From JACQAI01 sp035507915 (lineage in GTDB: Bacteria; Pseudomonadota; Alphaproteobacteria; Elsterales; Elsteraceae): 32,084 bases of DNA. The notes below the pieces were generated by a model. The model saw nothing but the letters and a program-made list of their open reading frames with translations, did no database searches and had not been told where the DNA came from. The stretch lies in the NCBI GenBank assembly GCA_035507915.1, contig DATJNS010000502.1, positions 1 through 32,084 of the forward strand, written 5' to 3'. Every line of letters starts with the position of its first letter. The stretch's first letter is position 1. Of this stretch, positions 7,851 through 15,064 are shown piece after piece. The position numbers were made by a program, and so were the translations under genes.

Positions 7851-8213
7851 CTATTTCAGCGTCTTGAGGTAGTCGACGATGGCTTTCGCGTCGGCCGGAT
7901 CTTTGACGCCCGCGAACGACTTCTGCGTGCCCGGCACGGTGCCCTTGGGATCCATGACGTACTTCTCGAGCAGGTCGTCGCTCCAGGTCACGTGGGCGTT
8001 TTTGAGCGCGTCCGAATAGGCGAAACCCGGCACCGCGGCGGCCGGCTTGCCCGCGATGCCGGCCAGGGTCGGGCCGATGCGGTTCTGGCCGGGGGCCACC
8101 GCGTGGCAGCCGCCGCACGAGCGCCGAAACAGGGCTTGGCCGTCCTGGGCGGCGGCGGCGAGGGGCAGCCAGGCCGCCATCGCGGCCGTCGCGATCATCG
8201 CAGCCTTGCGCAT
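7851..8213 (-). CDS. Small periplasmic class I cytochrome c with altered axial ligand
   Basis: The 120-residue product has a signal peptide (about 22 residues, ending AAAAQ) and one CGGCH haem-attachment motif (Cys33, Cys36, His37), then NRIGPTLAGIAG and a C-terminal helix AKAIVDYLKTLK. It belongs with the cytochrome c2/c550-type electron carriers. In these the sixth haem ligand is the Met of VPGTKMxFAG. Here the same place reads VPGTQKSFAG, so Lys98 stands where Met is expected, and the only nearby Met is Met87 in YVMDPK. It may therefore be five-coordinate, Lys-ligated or use Met87. It converges on the family III CoA-transferase gene and has no oxidase or dehydrogenase partner next to it. 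Confidence 0.9.
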   Translation of the reverse strand: MRKAAMIATAAMAAWLPLAAAAQDGQALFRRSCGGCHAVAPGQNRIGPTLAGIAGKPAAAVPGFAYSDALKNAHVTWSDDLLEKYVMDPKGTVPGTQKSFAGVKDPADAKAIVDYLKTLK

Positions 8214-8315
8214 GACACTCGCCTCCGAGCCATCGGGACCGCCGAGGGCACAAGTCTTATCATGGGGGCGGCGGCCTTGTCGGGCGGCCCGGGATGCGGG
8301 GGCGGGCTCGTGCGT

Positions 8316-8321
8316 TATAAT
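8316..8321 (+). promoter_or_regulatory. Perfect TATAAT box just upstream of the ferritin-like gene
   Basis: TATAAT occurs once in an otherwise GC-rich 123-bp divergent region between the cytochrome c gene and the ferritin-like gene. Only 15 bases separate it from the ATG at 8337, which are mostly the Shine-Dalgarno GGGAGG. Transcription from it would start around 8328, giving a very short leader. No good -35 box is seen 16-18 bp upstream, so its use as a promoter is uncertain. Confidence 0.4.
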
Positions 8322-8336
8322 AGGCGGGAGGCCGAG

Positions 8337-9167
8337 ATGTCCGGAGCCCGTTACCCTGGCGGGGCCTCGTGGTCGGTTGACGAGATCCCCTATCACGCGG
8401 TGTCGCGCGCGGTGGTGCGCGACGATACCCAGCTGTTCTACACGCTGGCGTCGGCGTCGTTCATCGAGATCACCTCGGACCTCTATACGCGCAATTTGGT
8501 CGAGTTCTTCCGCGACGACGACGAGGTCGCCGATTGGCTGGCGCACGGCTGGGAGCCCGAGGAGCTGCAGCACGGCGCGGCCTTGCGGCGCTATGTCGAG
8601 ACGGCGTGGCCGGACTTCGACTGGGACGAGGCCTACCGGCGCTTCATGGACGAGTTTCGGCCGTTGTGCTCGGTCGATCAGCTGGCGCCGACGCGCGGGC
8701 TCGAGATGGCGGCGCGTTGCGTCGTCGAGACCGGCACCGCGAGCTTCTACCGCATGCTGTCGGAGATGAGCGCCGAGCCGGTGCTGCAAGGCCTCACGGC
8801 GCGGATTCGCGCCGACGAGGTCCGGCACTACAAGCATTTCTATCGCTACTTCCTGCGCTACCGCAGGCTCGAGCGCCCGAGCCTGCGCGCCGTGATGCGC
8901 ACCTTGTGGAATCGCGTCGGCGAGGTCGATGCCGAGGACGCGTTCTACGCCTTCAAGCACGTCTTCCTGGCGACCCAGCCGGACGCGCGCTTCGAGCGCC
9001 GCGACTACGAGGCTTTCCGCGCCGGCTTCCGCGCCGTGGCCAAACGGCACTTCCCGTATGCGATGGCGGTCAAGATGCTGTTGAAGCCGCTCGGGCTCAG
9101 CGCCCCGGTCGGTCGCGTGGTGCTGCCGGCGGCGACCGCAGCGACGCGGTTCCTGTTGCTCCGGTAG
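8337..9167 (+). CDS. Ferritin-like diiron protein
   Basis: The 276-residue protein has the full set of six diiron ligands in a four-helix pattern: Glu44 in SFIEIT, Glu76 and His79 in EELQHG, Glu131 in VVETGTASFY, and Glu161 and His164 in ADEVRHY. This E...ExxH...E...ExxH arrangement is that of ferritin-like oxygenases, desaturases and N-oxygenases rather than iron-storage ferritins. The C-terminus has a hydrophobic stretch (VGRVVLPAATAATRFLLL) that might touch the membrane. It is a stand-alone gene; GGGAGG lies before the ATG and a TATAAT box lies 15 bases upstream. The substrate is unknown; an O2-dependent oxidation is the likely chemistry. Confidence 0.8.
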   Translation: MSGARYPGGASWSVDEIPYHAVSRAVVRDDTQLFYTLASASFIEITSDLYTRNLVEFFRDDDEVADWLAHGWEPEELQHGAALRRYVETAWPDFDWDEAYRRFMDEFRPLCSVDQLAPTRGLEMAARCVVETGTASFYRMLSEMSAEPVLQGLTARIRADEVRHYKHFYRYFLRYRRLERPSLRAVMRTLWNRVGEVDAEDAFYAFKHVFLATQPDARFERRDYEAFRAGFRAVAKRHFPYAMAVKMLLKPLGLSAPVGRVVLPAATAATRFLLLR

Positions 9168-9300
9168 CGCGCCGGCGAAACAATCACGGGTCCGAACGAG
9201 CGATGACGGGCGCGGCCTTGCCAGGGTCGGCGGGCTGCCCATCTAGACCGCGGGGTCGGGCGGCCGTGGCGCCGTGCGGGCGAGCGAGGAGGGGATGACG

Positions 9301-9831
9301 ATGAGGACGATTCTGGTCGGCGCGACCGTGGCGCTGTTGGTGGCGGGCTGTACGACGCAGGGCCAACCCGGCCCGTACGGCAGCTCGCACGATTACGCGC
9401 TCGGCAACTCCTGCGGCGAGCTCGGCTGGGGCAAGGTGCTCGGCGCGGCGCTCGGCGGCGCGGCGGGCGGCGCGATCGTCTCGAACATCGCGCGCGGCTC
9501 GGGCAGCGGCGTGGCGACCGCAGCCGGCGTGATCGGCGGCGCGCTGCTCGGCGGCTTCGCGGGCTCGAACATCGACAAGGTGAATTGCCAGAACGCCATG
9601 GCGGCGCGCCAGCAGGCGCTGGCGCCGGCGACGCCGATCGGGCAGACGATCACGTGGAACGATCCGAAGTCGGGCGCGACCGGCACCTTCACGCCGACCC
9701 GCGAGGGGCGCAGCGATAACGGCCAGTACTGCCGCGAATACACCCAGACGATCGTGATCGACGGCGAGCAGAAGCAGGGCGTCGGCCGCGCCTGCCAGCA
9801 GCCCGACGGCTCCTGGAAGTCGGCCAGCTAG
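9301..9831 (+). CDS. Glycine-zipper surface lipoprotein (17-kDa antigen / RT0821-Lpp0805 type)
   Basis: ATG 9301 is preferred to ATG 9295 because GAGGAGG is then at normal spacing. The 176-residue product has a lipoprotein signal with lipobox VAGC (Cys17), then a glycine-zipper membrane-insertion region (GAALGGAAGGAI ... GVIGGALLGGFAGSNID, about 45-95). The C-terminal beta domain typical of RT0821/Lpp0805 surface proteins carries TITWNDPKSGATGTFTPT and ends YCREYTQTIVIDGEQKQGVG with GRACQQPDGSWK. It should sit at the outer membrane or its inner leaflet. The function in the family is structural or unknown. It has its own 133-bp upstream region without a recognisable promoter. Confidence 0.9.
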   Translation: MRTILVGATVALLVAGCTTQGQPGPYGSSHDYALGNSCGELGWGKVLGAALGGAAGGAIVSNIARGSGSGVATAAGVIGGALLGGFAGSNIDKVNCQNAMAARQQALAPATPIGQTITWNDPKSGATGTFTPTREGRSDNGQYCREYTQTIVIDGEQKQGVGRACQQPDGSWKSAS

Positions 9832-9863
9832 CGAACGTCCTCAGCCAGCGATCGCCTCTGCGC

Positions 9864-9915
9864 CGTCATTGCGAGCCGAAGGCGAAGCAATCCAGGGGCC
9901 TCCTGGATTGCGTCG
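9864..9915. repeat. Dispersed palindromic repeat of the GTCATTGCGAG...GCAATCCAGG kind
   Basis: The 112-bp space between the lipoprotein and dioxygenase stops holds CGTCATTGCGAG, then AAGCAATCCAGG and its inverted copy CCTGGATTGC. The perfect stem is 9887-9896 with 9902-9911 around the 5-base loop GGCCT, extended by CGA/TCG after one mismatch. This resembles the REP-like elements scattered through Bradyrhizobium and related alphaproteobacterial genomes. The right outer arm has decayed. Sitting between two converging genes, it could also act as a bidirectional terminator. I see only this copy in the window. Confidence 0.7.
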
Positions 9916-9943
9916 TCGCTGGCGCTCCGACGGCTGGTCCGTC

Positions 9944-10825
9944 TCAATGCGCCGTCATGGCCGCGGGGTCGGCGCCGACGCGCGAGGAACCGTCGCGCGC
10001 GCCGGGCGCCAGCACGAAGTCGTAGGCGATCTGCCGCGGCTGATTGTTGGCGCTCTTCTGCGGCGCGACGACCAGGGCTTGCGACACGCCGAACACCGCG
10101 TCCGACTCGATGTTGGGATCGCCCGAGATGTAGAGGGCGGTCGCGAGCTCGTGGTAACCCGGCGCGCTCAGCAGGAAATGGATGTGCGCCGGCCGCATGC
10201 CGTGGCGCCCGCCGGCGGTCAGCATGCCGCCGACCGGCCCGTCCATCGGGATGCCGTAGCCGAGCGGCAGCGCGGTGCGGAAATTGTAGCGGCCGTCCTT
10301 GTCGGTGCGGAAGCGCGCGCGCAGATCCATCTGGTCGGGCTGTGGGCCCTGGATGTCGTAGAGCCCGTCCGATCCGGTCTGCCACACGTCGATCAGCGCG
10401 CCCGGGATCGGCTTGCCGCTCGCCTCCTGAACGCGGCCGAGCATCACGATCGGCTCGCCCTTGTCGTGCGGCGCGATCGTGTCGCCGAGCTTCAGCTCGG
10501 GCGCGTTCTCGCGGAAGAACGGGCCGAGCAGGCTCGGCGTGGTGGTCTCGCCCGGGCGCCCGGCCATGATGTTGACCAGCGCGCTCAGCCCAAGCGTGTC
10601 GGACAACAGGATGAACTCCTGACGCTGCGGCGTGCAGGTGTGGCCGACGTCGGTCAGGAACTGGATCGCCTTCAGCCACTCGTCGGGCGTCAGCTTGAGC
10701 TCGCGCGCGCAGGCGTGCAGGTGGCGCACCACGGTCGCGATGATCTGCTTGAACCGCGGATCCGAACAGTTCGCGAAGGTCTCGAGGACGGTGTCGGTGA
10801 TGTTGCTGGCGTCGAGCTCGCGCAT
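9944..10825 (-). CDS. Intradiol ring-cleavage dioxygenase, hydroxyquinol 1,2-dioxygenase type
   Basis: I start the gene at ATG 10825, which follows GGAGGAAA; upstream in-frame codons look non-coding. The 293-residue protein has an N-terminal helical dimerisation domain (1-100) and the intradiol catalytic beta-sandwich. The non-haem Fe(III) ligands are visible as Tyr156 (DGLYDIQ), Tyr190 (GYGIPMDGPVG), and His214 and His216 (RPAHIHF). TPSLLGPFFRE at 96-106 is also a family mark. It would open hydroxyquinol, catechol or a chlorocatechol between the hydroxyls, yielding a maleylacetate- or muconate-type product. The GIPMDGPVG loop favours the hydroxyquinol group. No maleylacetate reductase lies nearby; the CoA-transferase pair at 4.5-5.9 kb could serve the same pathway, which is inference. 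Confidence 0.88.
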   Translation of the reverse strand: MRELDASNITDTVLETFANCSDPRFKQIIATVVRHLHACARELKLTPDEWLKAIQFLTDVGHTCTPQRQEFILLSDTLGLSALVNIMAGRPGETTTPSLLGPFFRENAPELKLGDTIAPHDKGEPIVMLGRVQEASGKPIPGALIDVWQTGSDGLYDIQGPQPDQMDLRARFRTDKDGRYNFRTALPLGYGIPMDGPVGGMLTAGGRHGMRPAHIHFLLSAPGYHELATALYISGDPNIESDAVFGVSQALVVAPQKSANNQPRQIAYDFVLAPGARDGSSRVGADPAAMTAH

Positions 10826-10965
10826 CGCATTTCCTCCGCTGGGCGGTTTGGCTGGTATCCTAGCCATCACGCGGTTTTGGGCCAGAGAAAACCTGCCCAT
10901 GAAAGCCTGCCCACGGCGCTGGCGCGCGAAACCTTTTCAGGGGCCGAGGCGAACCCGAGCCTGCC

Positions 10966-11595
10966 ATGCGTGACAAGCTCATCGAGAGCAAGCGGCGCTG
11001 GGCGCGCGAGGGCCGGCTCCTGGTGCCGGCGCCGACCGAGCGCCGTCGCCTGCCGCCCGGCCAGCGCCTGGTCAAGGACTGGCCGGTGCTCGACCTCGGC
11101 ACCCAGCCGAACCTCGCCGCGCGCGACTGGAGCCTCACGGTCGGCGGGTTGGTCGACCGCCCGCTGACCTTGGGCTGGAGCGATCTGGCGCGGCTGCCGA
11201 GCGTCGAGAGCACGTCGGACATCCACTGCGTCACCGCCTGGTCGCGCTACGACAACCGCTGGACCGGCCTCGCGACCGCAACCCTGCTGCGTCTGGTGCG
11301 GCCGCGCCCCGATGCGCGCTTCGTGATCCTGCGCAGCTACGACAGCTACGCGACCGCGGTGCCGCTGGCCGATTTCGCCGGCGACGACGTGCTGCTCGCG
11401 ACCCATTGGGAAGGCCAGCCGCTGAGCCGTGCCCACGGCGGGCCGGTGCGCCTGGTGCTGCCGAAGCTGTATTTCTGGAAGAGCGCCAAATGGCTGCGCC
11501 ACCTGTGGTTCACCGATCGCGACGTGCCCGGCTACTGGGAGGCGCGCGGCTATCACCGGCGCGGCGATCCGTGGGCCCAACAGCGCTACGAATGA
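10966..11595 (+). CDS. Molybdopterin oxidoreductase, MsrP/YedY (sulfite-oxidase fold), no export signal
   Basis: The 209-residue protein matches the catalytic domain of the sulfite-oxidase/MsrP family. The Mo-ligating Cys is in DIHCVTAWSRYDNRWTG (Cys88), and the family-typical PRLVLPKLYFWKSAKWLR-like segment (VRLVLPKLYFWKSAKWL) and EARGYHRRGDPW end follow. E. coli MsrP has a Tat signal and works in the periplasm with MsrQ; this protein begins MRDKLIESKRRWAREGRL and has neither a signal peptide nor a neighbouring msrQ gene. It is therefore likely cytoplasmic with another electron partner. Its stop overlaps the start of a 36-codon frame by ATGA. The substrate (sulfoxide, nitrate-like or other oxyanion) is unknown. 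Confidence 0.88.
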   Translation: MRDKLIESKRRWAREGRLLVPAPTERRRLPPGQRLVKDWPVLDLGTQPNLAARDWSLTVGGLVDRPLTLGWSDLARLPSVESTSDIHCVTAWSRYDNRWTGLATATLLRLVRPRPDARFVILRSYDSYATAVPLADFAGDDVLLATHWEGQPLSRAHGGPVRLVLPKLYFWKSAKWLRHLWFTDRDVPGYWEARGYHRRGDPWAQQRYE

Positions 11596-11702
11596 GGCGC
11601 CGGATCATCGCCGGCGGCGCGCTGACGTTCGCGCCCGGCGTCACCCCCGACGCCGCGCAGACCGATCCCGACGGCGAGTACGACTTCCTGTTCCTGCCGT
11701 AG
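11592..11702 (+). CDS. Very short possible coding frame coupled to the molybdoenzyme gene
   Basis: A 36-codon frame starts ATG at 11592, overlapping the stop of the molybdoenzyme gene as ATGA, a common sign of translational coupling. The product would be MRRRIIAGGALTFAPG..., with a short basic/hydrophobic start and an acidic end DPDGEYDFLFLP. I do not recognise it. It might be a tiny accessory peptide or the degraded start of a lost downstream gene. It ends 33 bp before the convergent ClC gene. Confidence 0.3.
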   Translation: MRRRIIAGGALTFAPGVTPDAAQTDPDGEYDFLFLP

Positions 11703-11735
11703 CGCCTGCCCCTTTCGTCATGGCGTCGCTGCGGC

Positions 11736-13631
11736 TCATCGTGGATAGGCCTGAATGCCGGCCGCGACCGCGTCGGCGACATGCTCCTTGGTGATGACGC
11801 CGGTTATGTCGGCCGCGCGCGGGACGTGGAAGCGCGGATGGCCGCCGCGCACGACCAGCGCCATCACGCCGTTCTTGCGCCACAGCCGGTTGATCACGTC
11901 GAACGCGACGTCGCTCTCGCGCACGATGGTGAAGCGCTGGTTGGCGACCTCGCCGAAGGTGACGCCGGTCCCCAGCTCGGCGACGGTGCTGCGCAGCCCG
12001 GTATTGATCCGCACCGCACCCAAGATGCGATCGCCGCTGGTGACGATGACGTGGCGCATGCCCTGGCGATGCTCGGGCCGCTGCAGGAAGGCGTCGAGCC
12101 GCGTTTCGGCGGGGACGAGCACGAACCCCGTCTCCATGACGTCCTTCGCCGCGCGCACGAGGAACATGTTGGCGTGCAGCGCCTTCGGGATGACGTGGCC
12201 GCGGCCGACCAGCTTGGCGGTGTAGATGTTCTCGCGCGACAGCGCCCGCCTGACGCCGAGCCCCGCCGCGACGGCGAGGATCATCGGCAGCACGACGTGA
12301 TAGTCGAGCGTCATCTCGAAGATCATCGTGACCGCCGTCATGGCCGCGCCGGTGCTGCCGCCGACCATCGCGCCCATGCCGACCATCGCGAAGGCCGGGA
12401 CGTCGATGCCGAGACCCGGGAACACCAGCGCGGCCGACGTCGCGAACGCGGCGCCCAAGGTCGAGCCCATGAACAGCGACGGCGAGAAGATGCCGCCGGA
12501 CGAGCCGGCGCCCAGGCTGGTCGAAGTCGCGAACAGCTTGCAGACGAACAGCAGGGCCAGCAGCCAGCCGGCTGCGCCCCAGCCGTTGAGGATCGCCTGG
12601 ATCGTCGAGTAGCCCACCCCCTCGACGAAGTAATGACCGAAGCCTTCGTGCAAGCCGTAGATCAGGCCGCCGAGCAGCAGCATGCCGAGGACGTGCCGCG
12701 TGTAGCGGCCGGGCACCTTCTCGAACACGTCCTCGGCCAGGTGCAGCGTCTTGATGAACAAGGCGCCGGCGACGCCGCAGAGCGCGCCGAGCAGCACGTA
12801 GAGGCACAATGTCGCGAGCGCCTGCGCCGGGTGCGCCAGCGGCAGCGTGTCGATCGCCGGCACGCTGAACGCCGGCTGCGGGCCGAAGACCAGCCGGCCG
12901 ATGAAGGTCGCGGTGCCGGTCGCCGCGGCGACCGGCAGGAAGGTGTTGACGCTGACCTCGGGCAGCATCAGCTCGATCGCGAACATGACGCCGCCGATCG
13001 GCGTGTTGAAGGTCGCGGCGATGCCGGCCCCGGCTCCGGCGGCGACCAGCGTGATGCGTTGCCCGGCCGGCATCCTGATGAGCTGGCCCAGCGTCGATCC
13101 GAGCGCGGAGCCGATCTGGATGATCGGGCCTTCGCGGCCGACCGCCGCACCGCTGCCGATCGCCAGCGCCGAGGCCAGCGATTTGGCGACCGCGACGATC
13201 GGCCGGATGCGCCCGCCATTGTAGTAGATCGCGTCCATGACCTCGGGGACGCCGTGGCCTTTCGCCTCCGGCGCGAAGTTCGCGATGATGAAGGTGACGC
13301 CGAGCGCCCCGACGGCGGGCACCAGCACGACCCACGGTCCCCACGGGTTGAACGGCGTGAAGACGCTGCTGTCGTAGGCGAACGAGAACCGCCCCAGGAA
13401 GAAGAGGTTGTGGACCAGGCCGATCAGCTCGCGGAAGGCGAAGGCGCCGATGCCGGTGATGACGCCGACGCTGATCGCGAGCAGGGTCATCGCAATGAGG
13501 CCGAACGGCGCGACGCCGACCTCCCACCCGGGCAGCGCGGACGCCGGCGCCGACGTCGCGGTCGTCGCCGCGACCAGCCCGGCGGCATCGCGGGCGGATC
13601 TCGTGGAGTCGCTCGGAATCGTGTCGGTCAC
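11736..13631 (-). CDS. ClC chloride channel/transporter with C-terminal CBS pair
   Basis: The 631-residue protein has a ClC membrane core (about 40-460) and two CBS domains (about 475-625). Selectivity motifs are AKGHGVPEV at 123-131, GREGP at 165-169 with the gating Glu167, and the Gly-rich GSSGGIFSP at 376-384. CBS domains in this family bind adenine nucleotides and adjust gating. Counting from the conserved Asn209 (Asn191 in E. coli ClC-ec1), the inner proton-path Glu203 is Leu221 here, while the preceding Glu220 is kept. It may therefore be a channel or a differently coupled exchanger for chloride or fluoride-like anions. No well-placed ribosome-binding site is obvious; upstream ATGs are lacking. 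It stands alone, converging on the molybdoenzyme unit. Confidence 0.93.
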   Translation of the reverse strand: MTDTIPSDSTRSARDAAGLVAATTATSAPASALPGWEVGVAPFGLIAMTLLAISVGVITGIGAFAFRELIGLVHNLFFLGRFSFAYDSSVFTPFNPWGPWVVLVPAVGALGVTFIIANFAPEAKGHGVPEVMDAIYYNGGRIRPIVAVAKSLASALAIGSGAAVGREGPIIQIGSALGSTLGQLIRMPAGQRITLVAAGAGAGIAATFNTPIGGVMFAIELMLPEVSVNTFLPVAAATGTATFIGRLVFGPQPAFSVPAIDTLPLAHPAQALATLCLYVLLGALCGVAGALFIKTLHLAEDVFEKVPGRYTRHVLGMLLLGGLIYGLHEGFGHYFVEGVGYSTIQAILNGWGAAGWLLALLFVCKLFATSTSLGAGSSGGIFSPSLFMGSTLGAAFATSAALVFPGLGIDVPAFAMVGMGAMVGGSTGAAMTAVTMIFEMTLDYHVVLPMILAVAAGLGVRRALSRENIYTAKLVGRGHVIPKALHANMFLVRAAKDVMETGFVLVPAETRLDAFLQRPEHRQGMRHVIVTSGDRILGAVRINTGLRSTVAELGTGVTFGEVANQRFTIVRESDVAFDVINRLWRKNGVMALVVRGGHPRFHVPRAADITGVITKEHVADAVAAGIQAYPR

Positions 13632-13836
13632 GCGCGCCTCGGCGTCTCGTAAGTCACGGAAGCACCCTACCGCTCAGACCATTTTCTCGCATCAGAAAGC
13701 GGCCGCATAGGCTCGATATCGAGGCAAGTGCGCAGGGGTTGGCCGCACGATCGATATGGCGCGACAATCCGTTCTATCGCAGCGGATTTCCGGGATCCCG
13801 CAAAGATGGCGCGACCATCACGGCGCCCTTCTTTTC

Positions 13837-15045
13837 CTACACGGGCGGCACGCGGGCGCCGGGCACCAGGAACATGGTCGCGATCAGCTTCAAGCGATCG
13901 TCGGGGCTCCCGAGGTGCGTTTGGCGCAGCGCCAACAACGCGGCGCCCGCGGCGGTCTGGTGCCAGAACCAGTCGCCGAGCTGCTTGCTCGACGGCTTGG
14001 CGCCGCCCGCGCTTGCCGCCTCGGTGTAGTAGGCCTTCAGATCGTCGACCGCCCAGCGCAGCATCAGGACTGGCGACACGTCCGGGTTCGGGCTCGTGAC
14101 GGGGTTGCCGCGCAGGAAGTCGGCGACGTAGCGCGCCGCGTCCGCGATCGTCATGCCGCTGAGCCCGACCGAGGTGCGGCCGCCGCGCGCGGCACGCCCG
14201 CGGTCATAGGCGCGCGTCAGCTGCGGCCATTCGGCGTCGAGCCGGGCTGCCAGCTCGCTCGGCGTGCCGGTTCCGGCCGTCGTTTCGAGCGGCAGCCGCC
14301 AGGACGGGTCCGCCGACGCGCGCGGATCGTCGTCGGGAAAATCCTCGAGCAGCACGGGCCCGTGGGGCGCCTCGAGCAGCCGCAGTGCCGCGACGATCAC
14401 GCGCTTCTGGAAGGTGGGGTCGCCGGGCGGTCCGAACGGACGGCCGAGCTCGAACGGCACCCACAGCGCGCGCGGCGGCCGCGTGCGCTCGGTCTGCGGC
14501 CGCACCAGGCTGATCGCGACGGTGGCGATGCCTTCCTCTTCGAGATAGTGCCCGAGCGCGCTCACGGCGCGCGAGCACAGCGGTCACACCGGCGAGAGCA
14601 GCACGGCGTCGACGCGATCCTGCTTGAGGCGGCCGGCGACCGCGCGCGCATGCGGCGCCATCAGCGTGGGATCGGTCGCGCCCATGAACGAGTAGTGGCT
14701 CGCGGCGACCGAGCCGATCGTGCCGTCGGCCGCGAGCTCGTTCAGCCGGTCGACCGGGAACACGACGTTCCAATCGTCCTGGAAGCCCGTGCGGTCGAGA
14801 TTGATCGAGATGTGGCTGAACAGCAGCTGATCGGGGCGTGTGCTCGACGGGATGACGCGATAGTCGGCGTCGCCGCCGCGAAACGGCTTCTCGCCGCGCA
14901 CGACGAGGCCAGCCGACGCGACGATCGCGACGCGCCGCTGCGCCAGCGCCGGCCCGGTGACCCAGGGCGTCGTCTCGAAGCGCGGACACTCGAGCTCGCC
15001 GTAGCGCTTGGCCTGCGCGGGCGCCAAATCGGTCAGTCGAACCAT
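13837..15045 (-). CDS. GrdB/PrdB-family selenoprotein (in-frame TGA read as selenocysteine 154)
   Basis: One frame of 402 residues spans an in-frame TGA at 14586-14584. Before it lie MVRLTDLAPAQAKRYGEL and VDAVLLSPV; after it the frame runs on as PLCSRAVSALGHYLEEEG to the stop at 13837. This gives V-U-P-L-C, a UxxC redox motif, as in the glycine/sarcosine/betaine/D-proline reductase selenoprotein B family. No ribosome-binding site precedes the GTG at 14565 that a separate second gene would need, and a SECIS-like hairpin follows the TGA. AAAGGAG stands before ATG 15045, 19 bp after the TetR stop. A reductive C-N or C-S cleavage or thiol-redox role is inferred. If selenocysteine machinery is absent, it would be a truncated gene. 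Confidence 0.85.
14548..14586 (-). promoter_or_regulatory. Candidate bacterial SECIS hairpin after the selenocysteine TGA
   Basis: Reading the minus strand from the TGA (14586-14584), bases 6-12 after it (GUGCUCG) pair with bases 30-36 (CGGGCAC), with one G-U wobble. After a C-U mismatch, bases 14-17 (GCGC) pair with 25-28 (GCGC). C18-G23 closes the apical loop GUGA with one bulged C. The loop G lies 19 bases from the TGA, inside the spacing seen for bacterial SECIS elements, and the loop begins GU as SelB-bound loops do. The fold was done by eye. Confidence 0.6.
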
Positions 15046-15064
15046 CGCGGAACTCCTTTGATCG

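Noticed and set aside
11781..13652. A 623-codon open frame antisense to the ClC gene
   Set aside because: The ClC frame has unmistakable motifs; the antisense product is a low-complexity Arg/Asp/His-rich shadow.
13837..14565. Independent downstream gene starting at GTG 14565 instead of a selenocysteine read-through
   Set aside because: No Shine-Dalgarno sequence precedes the GTG, the frame is continuous with the upstream part, and the TGA falls at a UxxC motif. Kept as the alternative if Sec genes are absent.
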